Below are positions 56,616 to 64,000 of a stretch of 64,000 bases of DNA, in pieces. A program made the translations under genes and the position numbers. Below the pieces are notes generated by a model. That model searched no databases. It had not been told where the DNA came from and was given only the letters and a program-made list of their open reading frames with translations. This DNA comes from Stigmatella erecta (GTDB lineage Bacteria; Myxococcota; Myxococcia; Myxococcales; Myxococcaceae), in NCBI RefSeq assembly GCF_900111745.1, contig NZ_FOIJ01000001.1:124001-188000 (forward strand). Direction: 5' to 3'. How positions within the stretch are numbered: the stretch's first letter is position 1; each line of letters begins with the position of its first letter.

Positions 56616-57875
56616 ATGGCTCTCTTCGAATTCAAGCTCCCTGATCTCGGTGAAGGCGTGATGGAGGGCGAGCTCGTCAAGTGGCACGTGAAGGAGGGGG
56701 ACGCGGTCAAGGAGGACCAGGTCCTCGCCGAGGTGATGACCGACAAGGCCACCGTTACCGTGCCCAGCCCCAAGGCCGGCCGCGTCCTCAAGACGCACGG
56801 CAAAGAGGGCGAGATGGCCAAGGTCCACCAGCTCCTGGTGACGATCGAGATCGAAGGGGCCGCCGCCGCGCAGGAGGCGGGCCCCGCGAGCGCTCCGGCG
56901 ACCCAGGCGGCCGCCGCCGCGCCGGCCCCGGCCGCGGGGGCCGATGGCTCCCCGTCCGCGAGCAAGGTGCTGGCCACGCCGCTCACCCGGCGCATGGCGC
57001 GCGAGCACGGCCTGGATCTGGCGGCGATCGCCGGCTCGGGGCCCCAGGGACGGGTGACGAAGGCGGACGTGGTGGCGGCCCTGGAGGCCAAGCCCTCGCC
57101 CAACGAGGTGCGCGCCCCGGCGCCCGCGGCCCCGGCCCGGGGGCCCGCGCCGCTCGTCACGGGCCGCTCGGATGAGCGCGTTCCGCTGCGCGGCCTGCGC
57201 AAGAAGATCGCCGAGAAGATGGTGCGCTCGAAGTTCACGATGCCGCACTTCGCCTTCGTGGAGGAGGTGGATGGCACGGAGCTGGTGCGCCTGCGCAAGC
57301 GCCTCAACACGCAGCTCCAGACCACCGGGGAGTCCACGAAGCTGACCTTCCTGCCCTTCATCGTGAAGGCGGTCATCGCCGCGCTGAAGAAGTTCCCCCA
57401 CCTCAACGCCAACTTCGATGAGGCGGCGCAGGAGCTCGTCGTCCGGGGCGAGTTCAACATCGGCATCGCGGCGGCCACGCCGGACGGCCTCACGGTGGCG
57501 GTGGTGCGCAACGCGGACCGGCTGACGCTGCGCGAGCTGGCCCAGGAGATTGCCCGTTTGGGGACGGCGGCCCGCGAGCGCAAGCTCAAGATGGAGGAGC
57601 TGACGGGCGGCACCTTCACCATCACCTCGCTGGGGCAGAGCGGCGGCCTGTTCGCCACGCCCATCATCAACCACCCCGAGGTGGGCATCCTGGGCGTCCA
57701 CAAGCTGCGCAAGCGCCCGGTGGTCCGGGATGACGAGATCGCCATCCGCGAGATGATGAACCTGTCGCTGTCGTGCGATCACCGCGTCATCGACGGCTCG
57801 GTGGCCGCGGACTTCGTGTACGAGGTCATCAAATATCTGGAGCACCCGGACATGCTGTTCCTCGCCATGGCGTGA
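56616..57875 (+). CDS. Dihydrolipoamide acyltransferase (E2), single lipoyl domain
   Basis: Core of a 2-oxoacid dehydrogenase complex. The 419-residue protein has one lipoyl domain (1-80, lipoyl Lys44 in MTDKATV), an Ala/Pro linker, the E3-binding domain (118-155, TPLTRRMAREHGLDL), a second linker and the catalytic domain (about 185-419) with DHRVIDG (Asp388, His389). The lipoyl sequence LGEGVMEGELVKWHV is closest to branched-chain or pyruvate types; which complex it serves is not decided, as no E1 is adjacent. Two flanking lip genes and lpdA supply its cofactor. Confidence 0.93.
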   Translation: MALFEFKLPDLGEGVMEGELVKWHVKEGDAVKEDQVLAEVMTDKATVTVPSPKAGRVLKTHGKEGEMAKVHQLLVTIEIEGAAAAQEAGPASAPATQAAAAAPAPAAGADGSPSASKVLATPLTRRMAREHGLDLAAIAGSGPQGRVTKADVVAALEAKPSPNEVRAPAPAAPARGPAPLVTGRSDERVPLRGLRKKIAEKMVRSKFTMPHFAFVEEVDGTELVRLRKRLNTQLQTTGESTKLTFLPFIVKAVIAALKKFPHLNANFDEAAQELVVRGEFNIGIAAATPDGLTVAVVRNADRLTLRELAQEIARLGTAARERKLKMEELTGGTFTITSLGQSGGLFATPIINHPEVGILGVHKLRKRPVVRDDEIAIREMMNLSLSCDHRVIDGSVAADFVYEVIKYLEHPDMLFLAMA

Positions 57876-57918
57876 GAGGGGGGGCGCGGCCGGGCCGGGA
57901 GGAGGTTAGGCTTGCGCC

Positions 57919-59442
57919 ATGGCCAATCCTCGCGAACACATCCGGGCCGCGCAGGCCGCGGAGCTCAGAGGCGACACCGCGGCCGCCATCTCCGAGTTGC
58001 TCAAGGCGGCGGAACTCTACCGGCAGACCGGGAGCTTCGCCCGCGCCCTCCAACTGCTGCGTCACGCCCGCACGTTGGATCCAGAGCGGGAGGATCTCTC
58101 CGAGGAGGTGAAGCAGCTGGAGTGGCTGCCCGACACCTCGCGAGGGCGCATCCTGGAGGACCCCGAGACCCGGGAGGTCGACCTGGAGCTCACGGCGGAG
58201 ACCACGCCGGAGATGGCCGGGCGCCAGCGCGTCATCGACGCGGCGCTGCGCGGGGTGGGCCCCGCGGGGGGCCGGGCCGCGCAGGATGAAGTCCAGCGCT
58301 GGCTCGTCGAGAACGGCCCGGGCAAGGAGAAGAAGGCCTCTGAGGCGGCCTCCGCCGCGAGCCAGCGGGCCCTGGAGTGGGCCCTGGAGCATGCCCAGGA
58401 CGAAGACGCCCTGATGGCCACATCCCGAAAAGGGATTGCCGGGCCGCAGGAGGGGGAGGAGGCGCCCCAGGCGCTCAGCGCGCCTTCCGATTCCGAGCCC
58501 GCGAAGGATGCGCCCGAGGAGCCCTCCCTCATCGAGCGGGGCCCGACCCGGGCCGATCCGTCCATGGACGCCTGGTGCTCGTTCTGCTGCCGTCCCCGGG
58601 GGGAAGTGGGAGAACTGGTGGCGGGGCCCGCCGGGGCCTTCATCTGCTCCGGGTGTACCGGGGAGTCCCGGTCGCTGCTCGGGCTGACCGGACCGGAGGC
58701 GGCCCCCGCGGCGCGGCCCTCGAGCCCCCCGCGCGCCGCGGGAGGCGGGCCGGAGGTGTTCGCGCTCGTGGGGCAGGCGGAGCCCCAGGCGCAGCTGGAG
58801 CAAGGCATCCTCGCGGGGGCCCGGCGGATGTTGATCCTCGGCCCCGAGGGGGTGGGGAAGAGCGTGTGGTTCCAGGCGCTGGCCAAGCGGGCAATGGGCA
58901 CGGTGATGACCTTCGAGACGCTGGAGCAGGGCGCGGGGGGCGGGGTGGCGCTCCTGGAGGACGTGGACCGGCTTGCCCCGGAGGCGCAGGCCCGGCTCGG
59001 GGCCTTCCTGGGCAAGCATCCGGACCGTGTGGTGTTGATGAGCGCGCGGGGGAGTCTGAGCGCGGACCCGCCGATCCTGCTGAAAGGGGGCGCGGGAAGC
59101 CTGCCGGTGCGCACCACCGAGGCGCTCTCCAAGGCGGTGCAGGGTGGCCTCGCCCAGGGGCTGCTGGAGCAGGTCCAGCTGTGCGTCGCGCTCCAGGCGC
59201 CCACCGAAACCGAGTATGCGGAGATCGCCCGCCGGCGGCTGGCGCCCCGGTCCCCGGAAGTCACCGTCTCCCCGGAGGTGATTGCCGCGTTCGCGGCGGA
59301 GGCCGTGCGCTCCCCTCGGGCCGGGCATGAGCTGAATGCGCTGCTGAACCGGGTGCTGGCCGGCTCCTGGCGCATCGAGGCCGCCAAGCCCGCCGTCAAG
59401 CCCGCCGCCAAGCGCAGCCGGCGCAAAGTGGTGGCCTCGTGA
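57919..59442 (+). CDS. TPR - ClpX-type zinc finger - AAA-like ATPase protein
   Basis: A 507-residue protein. The N-terminus (1-70) is TPR-like (ISELLKAAELYRQTGSFARAL). A zinc finger of ClpX type lies at 220-246: Cys220, Cys223, Cys243, Cys246, with CSFCCRPRGEVGELVAGP following the ClpX pattern closely. A P-loop ATPase follows, Walker A GPEGVGKS (308-315) and a Walker-B-like LLEDVDRL, but the fold is shorter than ClpX and no protease-binding loop is seen. The Lys/Arg-rich tail is positively charged. Role unknown; a chaperone or targeting factor is possible. Its stop overlaps lipB GTG by four bases. Confidence 0.75.
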   Translation: MANPREHIRAAQAAELRGDTAAAISELLKAAELYRQTGSFARALQLLRHARTLDPEREDLSEEVKQLEWLPDTSRGRILEDPETREVDLELTAETTPEMAGRQRVIDAALRGVGPAGGRAAQDEVQRWLVENGPGKEKKASEAASAASQRALEWALEHAQDEDALMATSRKGIAGPQEGEEAPQALSAPSDSEPAKDAPEEPSLIERGPTRADPSMDAWCSFCCRPRGEVGELVAGPAGAFICSGCTGESRSLLGLTGPEAAPAARPSSPPRAAGGGPEVFALVGQAEPQAQLEQGILAGARRMLILGPEGVGKSVWFQALAKRAMGTVMTFETLEQGAGGGVALLEDVDRLAPEAQARLGAFLGKHPDRVVLMSARGSLSADPPILLKGGAGSLPVRTTEALSKAVQGGLAQGLLEQVQLCVALQAPTETEYAEIARRRLAPRSPEVTVSPEVIAAFAAEAVRSPRAGHELNALLNRVLAGSWRIEAAKPAVKPAAKRSRRKVVAS

Positions 59443-60554
59443 AGACGCTGACGGTGTACCGGCTCGGCCAGGTGGAATACGGGGATGGGCTCACGCTGAT
59501 GCAGCGCTTCGCGGATGCGCGGCGCGAGGGGCTCGTGGGCGACTCGCTGCTCCTGCTGGAGCATCCCCCCGTGCTCACGCTGGGCCGGGGCGCCAAGCGC
59601 GAGAACCTCCTGGCCAGCACGGAGCGGCTCCAGGCGGAGGGCGTGGAAGTCTTCGAGACGAACCGGGGCGGCGACGTCACCTACCACGGCCCGGGACAGA
59701 TCGTCGGCTATCCCATCTTCCAGCTCATGGACGAGCGCCGGGACGTGCGCCGCTACGTGCGGGACGTGGAGCGCTGTGTCCTCCAGACGCTGGCGGAGTA
59801 CGGGCTCCACGCCAACATCATCCCGAAGTGGCCGGGGGTGTGGCTGGGCGAGGAGGGCGCGCCGGATGCCCGGAAGATCGCCGCCATCGGGGTGCACATC
59901 TCCCGCTGGCTGACGACGCACGGCTTCGCGCTCAACGTCAACACGCACCTGCCGCACTTCAACCTCATCGTGCCGTGCGGCATCCGGGAGGCGGGCGTCA
60001 CCTCCATGCAGCGCGAGCTGGGGCACCCCCTCTCCGTGCCCGAGGTGGAGGAGGCCCTTGCCCGGCACTTCTGCACCGTCTTCGAGGGCGAGCGGCAGGC
60101 GCCCACAGGAGCCCCCCTGAAGACGGTCAGCGTCGTGCTGATGCGGGGGCAGGGCCCGGACGCCCGGGTGCTCCTGGCGCGCCGCATCCCCGAGCGGGGC
60201 GGCTTCTGGCAGATCCTCACCGGGCGGGTGGAGGCGGGCGAGAGCGCGGCGCAGGCCGCGGCGCGCGAGCTGGAAGAGGAGACGGGCCTGCGGCTGCCGG
60301 TGACGCCGCTGGATTACCGGCACGCCTTCGCGCTCGGGGAGCAGTTGCCCCCGCGGCTGGTGGAGGAGACGGCGTTCGTGGCCTGGTGCCCGGAGGGCCA
60401 GCCGGTGCGGCTCGGGCCCGAGCATGACGCCCAGGAATGGGTGGAGGTGTCCACCGCGCTGGAGCGGCTGCCCTTCCTGGGGCTGCGCGAGGCCATCCGG
60501 CGGGCGGTGAAGGCCATGGGGGGCGCCGCTTCCAGCGCCCCCGCGCTTACTTGA
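59439..60554 (+). CDS. lipB: Octanoyltransferase LipB fused to a Nudix domain
   Basis: LipB moves octanoyl from ACP to the lipoyl domain of E2 proteins. The 371-residue protein has a full LipB domain (1-215) with RGGDVTYHGPGQ, Lys146 (ARKIAAIGV) and the nucleophile Cys180 (VPCG). Residues 228-360 form a Nudix hydrolase with an intact box (262-284: GRVEAGESAAQAA then RELEEETGL). LipB is normally 200-260 residues. The Nudix part may hydrolyse a nucleoside diphosphate substrate; its link to lipoylation is unknown. GTG overlaps the previous stop by four bases. Confidence 0.93.
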   Translation: MKTLTVYRLGQVEYGDGLTLMQRFADARREGLVGDSLLLLEHPPVLTLGRGAKRENLLASTERLQAEGVEVFETNRGGDVTYHGPGQIVGYPIFQLMDERRDVRRYVRDVERCVLQTLAEYGLHANIIPKWPGVWLGEEGAPDARKIAAIGVHISRWLTTHGFALNVNTHLPHFNLIVPCGIREAGVTSMQRELGHPLSVPEVEEALARHFCTVFEGERQAPTGAPLKTVSVVLMRGQGPDARVLLARRIPERGGFWQILTGRVEAGESAAQAAARELEEETGLRLPVTPLDYRHAFALGEQLPPRLVEETAFVAWCPEGQPVRLGPEHDAQEWVEVSTALERLPFLGLREAIRRAVKAMGGAASSAPALT

Positions 60555-61471
60555 CCTGAAGCACCATCTGCTCCCGGGCGGCGATGGCCTCGGGGCGGTG
60601 CTTGCGCACCTGGCGCAGCAGGCGGGTCATGCCCGCGTCGTCGCGGGACGGATCATGGTGGAAGAGCACCAGCGTCTTCGCCTGGCACTCGTTCGCCGCG
60701 CGCACCGCAGTCTGCCAGGTGGAGTGGCCCCAGCCCGTCCGGGGCGGCCCATGGCGGCCGCAGTACTCGTCCTCGGTGTACATCGAGTCGTAGATGAGCA
60801 GGTCGGCGCCCTTGGCGAAGGCGAAGAAGCGGGCATCGCCCTCCTCGCTCTGCTCGATGTCCGTGGCGTACACCACCGAGCGGCCATCACACTCCACGCG
60901 GTAGCCGAGGTTGCCGCCCGGGTGGTTCAGCTCCAGGGTGCGGATGCTCGCGGGGCCCACGGTGAGCTCCTCGCCCGCGTGGACATCGCGGTACTTCAGC
61001 TGCGCGCGGAACGTGCCCTCGGCCGTCACCGGGAAGTAGGGCTGCGTCATCTGCCCCGAGAGGATCTCCTTCAGCGACTGGCCGTTGCGCGGCGAACCGT
61101 AGAAGGTGAAGGCGTTGCGCGGCTGGAAGATGGGCGTGAAGAACGGCAGGCCCTGCAGGTGATCGTAGTGGTAGTGCGACAGGAAGATGGAGGCCTGGAC
61201 GGCCTTCTCCTTCGCCATCAGGTGGTCGCCCAGCGGGCGGGCCCCCGTGCCCAGATCGAAGATGAACAGCTCCTCGCCCACGCCCATCTCCACGCACGGG
61301 GTGTTGCCCCCGTAGCGGCGGGTGTGGGGGCCGGGAGAGGGGATGGACCCTCGCACTCCCCAGAAGCGGATGTGGAACGGCGTCTTCGCGGGTTGAGTCC
61401 CTTTCGCCGGCGGCGCCTCGGTCTGCGACCGACGCAAGGATTCGCGCGCGCGGAGCTGCCTTAGCGGCTTG

Positions 61472-62143
<672 letters not shown>

Positions 62144-62245
62144 AGTGGAGCCAATCTCCCAAGAAGAAGTGCCCTTTTCAGGGGCCGGTGGGGGCCAAGT
62201 CAAGCCGTGCTCAGGACTGAGATGTCGCAGCTTTTTACACGTTCT

Positions 62246-63481
62246 TCAAACGGTCCACGAGACGGGCAAGAGTTCCACATACGACCCATGAGACAGGCTG
62301 GTCGCTTGCCGGGCGAAGTGAAGCAGGTGGGTGGCCGTGCTGGCCGAGCGCAAGGCGCCGGACGTCTGGGTGGCGAGCGGGCGGACCCACAGCTCCCCGT
62401 CTCGCCAGGAGGCCTGCGTGCGGACGTAATGGGCCAGCCCCGCGGGCTTGCGCAGCTCGCCCTCCAGGCGGCCCGTCACCCGGGGCGGCTCCACGTCGGT
62501 GAGCCCCAGCAGGCGCCGGAGCACCGGGCGCACGAACAGCTCGAACGTCACCAGGGAAGAGGTGGGGTTGCCGGGCAGGCCCATGTAGAGGGTGTGGCCC
62601 TTGCGGCCCACGGCCAGCGGCTTGCCAGGCTTGATGGCCACGCGCCAGAAGTCCATCTCCACGCCTTGCTGCTCCAGCGCGGCTTTCACGAAATCCCGCT
62701 CGCCCACGGAGACGCCCGCGCTGGTGAGTACCACGTCGAAGTCCCGCGCGTCCGCGAGCCGCGCGGACACTTCCTCCAGGGTGTCCCGGGCGATTCCCAG
62801 GGGCGTGGGCACGCCCCCGGCCCGGGCCACCGCCAGGGCCAGGGTGGGGGCATTGGTGTCGACGATGCGGCCCTCGGCGGGCTCGTCCCCCCGGCACAGC
62901 TCGTCTCCCGTGGAGAGGATGGCGACCCGGGGCCGGCGCGGCACGGGCACCGAGAACAGGCCCTGTCCGGCGATGAGCCCCAGCTCGGGAATGCCCAGCG
63001 GCGTGCCCCGGCCCAGCAGCAGCGCGCCCTGCTGGGCGTCCTCGCCCCTGGGGCGGACGAAGGTGCGGGGGGCCACCGCCTCCAGGATGTCCACGGCCGG
63101 GGGGCCCTCCGCCTCCGGCACCTTCCGGGTGCGCTCCTGCATCACCACCGCGTCGGCCCCGGCGGGAAGGGGCGCGCCCGTCATGATCCGGGCACAGGTG
63201 CCGGGGCGCAGCTCCACCCGGGGCGTCTGCCCGGCATGGATGGTCTCTCCGATGGTGAGCCGCACGGGCAGGGGGCCCGAGAGATCCGCCGCGCGCACCG
63301 CGTACCCATCCATGGCCGAGTTGTCCCAGGGGGGCAGCGTCCGCTGCGCCAGCAGATCCGCCGCCAGGGCGCGGCCCAGGGCCTCGTCGAGGCGCGCCCA
63401 CTCCATCGGCAGCGGGGAGACCTGGGCCAGCGTCCGGGCCCGCGCGTCTTCCACCGCCAGCAATTCCGTTCCCATGCTCAT
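62246..63481 (-). CDS. moeA: Molybdopterin molybdenumtransferase MoeA
   Basis: Inserts molybdate into adenylylated molybdopterin to make the mature cofactor. The 411-residue protein has PPWDNSAMDGYAVRA near residue 50, MTGAPLPAGADAVV, ILSTGDEL and SAGVSVGERDFV, the last a MoeA/MogA signature, followed by KPGKPL and LPGNPTSS. Two adjacent ATGs (63481, 63475) are possible; I took the first. moaA is at 35189; other moa genes are not in the window. Confidence 0.95.
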   Translation of the reverse strand: MSMGTELLAVEDARARTLAQVSPLPMEWARLDEALGRALAADLLAQRTLPPWDNSAMDGYAVRAADLSGPLPVRLTIGETIHAGQTPRVELRPGTCARIMTGAPLPAGADAVVMQERTRKVPEAEGPPAVDILEAVAPRTFVRPRGEDAQQGALLLGRGTPLGIPELGLIAGQGLFSVPVPRRPRVAILSTGDELCRGDEPAEGRIVDTNAPTLALAVARAGGVPTPLGIARDTLEEVSARLADARDFDVVLTSAGVSVGERDFVKAALEQQGVEMDFWRVAIKPGKPLAVGRKGHTLYMGLPGNPTSSLVTFELFVRPVLRRLLGLTDVEPPRVTGRLEGELRKPAGLAHYVRTQASWRDGELWVRPLATQTSGALRSASTATHLLHFARQATSLSHGSYVELLPVSWTV

Positions 63482-63524
63482 GGGCGCACTGAGGTCGAAC
63501 TCCCTAGGAAATTCAAGACTTTGT

Positions 63525-63553
63525 TTGACAGGCCCGCTGATCACCGTTACAAG
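63525..63553 (+). promoter_or_regulatory. Predicted strong promoter of the terminal basic protein gene
   Basis: TTGACA (63525-63530), a 17-base spacer and TACAAG (63548-63553). It faces right, away from moeA, leaving a leader of about 80 bases to ATG 63640. Confidence 0.6.
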
Positions 63554-63639
63554 CTGCGGTGATCGCGTGACACGCGTCCCAGCAAGGGCGATCCCGCCAA
63601 CCCGTTGAAATCAGACGGGAAACTGAGGAGACAGCGTCG

Positions 63640-64000
63640 ATGGCCAAGCCCAAGTCCGGGGCCAAGAAAGCGACCCCCGCCCCCAAGAAAGAAGACAGCG
63701 CGGCGAGGCTGGAGTTGCTCAAAAGCGCGAGTAAGCGGGTGGCGAAGGTGGCAACGAAAGTGGCCAAAGCCGTGAAAGACGTGAAGGACAAGGTGACCAA
63801 GTCCGCCAAGAGCAAGGCGCCCGCCAAGGCGTCCCCGGACAAGGCAGTCGAGAAGTCCGTGGACAAGCCCGCCAAGGGCGCCAGCGAGAAGGCCCCGGCC
63901 AAGGCGAAGACCGCCGTCGCCAAGGGCGCGGCCGCCAAGAGCGCCCCCGAGGCGCCCGCCAAGGCGAAGGGCACCGCGTCCAAGGGCGGCAAGGCCGCCG
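63640..64000 (+). CDS. Lys/Ala-rich histone-H1-like protein, N-terminal part
   Basis: At least 120 residues, open to the window edge. The sequence is dominated by Lys, Ala, Pro and Val, with repeated AKAKT, APAKA and Lys-rich clusters, and a helical segment ARLELLKSASKRVAKVATKV near residue 22. Such tails bind DNA or RNA; myxobacteria are known to carry H1-like proteins. GAGGAG lies nine bases before ATG 63640, and a good promoter precedes it. What domain, if any, follows is not visible. Confidence 0.7.
   Translation, partial: MAKPKSGAKKATPAPKKEDSAARLELLKSASKRVAKVATKVAKAVKDVKDKVTKSAKSKAPAKASPDKAVEKSVDKPAKGASEKAPAKAKTAVAKGAAAKSAPEAPAKAKGTASKGGKAA

Overview
The window reads as a stretch of chromosome from a high-GC, predatory or fruiting-type myxobacterium, most likely of the Cystobacterineae (Stigmatella/Cystobacter/Myxococcus side). 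This is inferred from the very GC-rich, almost gap-free coding, from large Ser/Thr kinase-ATPase fusions, a pseudokinase, PilZ and HD-GYP signalling proteins, a sigma-54 activator, a Cys-rich (Dickkopf-like) secreted enzyme and Lys/Ala-rich histone-like proteins. No 16S gene or species marker is present, so the genus is not settled. I see no insertion sequence, prophage, CRISPR array or plasmid feature; nothing looks recently acquired.

Layout. 1-5.6 kb: 3' part of urocanate hydratase (minus strand), a three-gene chemotaxis-type module (receiver, GAF-CheD, HPt) and a YdeP-type molybdopterin oxidoreductase. 5.6-13.9 kb: small XRE regulator divergent from a pseudokinase, Nudix hydrolase, lipoprotein, then a protein-quality block: ftsH, an orphan sigma-region-1.1-like protein, grpE and a two-PDZ HtrA protease. 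14-18.5 kb: PilZ protein, glutamate dehydrogenase, tRNA-Thr(CGT), pirin and unknown proteins. 18.5-25.9 kb: a sigma-54 activator divergent from a five-gene lipid operon (patatin, CMD-like, KAS III-like, acyltransferase, FabI-like SDR). 25.9-32.6 kb: a methyltransferase coupled to a giant kinase-ATPase-TPR regulator, divergent from a membrane spermidine-synthase-like protein. 32.7-37.5 kb: TPP riboswitch and thiC, DUF4870 protein, moaA, and a receiver-HD-GYP protein.

37.6-44.3 kb holds a complete histidine operon, hisG-D-C-H-A-B-F-IE, in which every junction overlaps by 1 to 4 bases. In front of it lies a short reading frame with the codons His-His-Pro-His-Ala-His-His, followed by a strong intrinsic terminator just before hisG. 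This has the architecture of a his attenuator and is the best single discovery in the window. 44.3-51.8 kb: SMR efflux protein, basic protein, acyltransferase, a 534-base structured gap, then an HD protein, a methyltransferase and a YcaO protein in a row, and a secreted protein of unknown role. 51.8-62.1 kb: a lipoate/2-oxoacid dehydrogenase block (lpdA, lipA, E2 acyltransferase, and a LipB-Nudix fusion) interleaved with a dipeptidase-like lipoprotein and an unusual TPR/ClpX-type zinc finger/AAA protein. 60.5-64 kb: metallo-beta-lactamase-fold hydrolase, ribA, moeA, and the start of a Lys/Ala-rich basic protein cut by the window edge.

Functional links: moaA and moeA make the molybdenum cofactor that the 3.2 kb oxidoreductase needs; lipA and lipB lipoylate the E2 protein that lpdA re-oxidises; ftsH, grpE and HtrA are all stress proteolysis/folding genes. 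Products were assigned by reading motifs, without database searches; start codons were chosen from ribosome-binding sites and overlaps.
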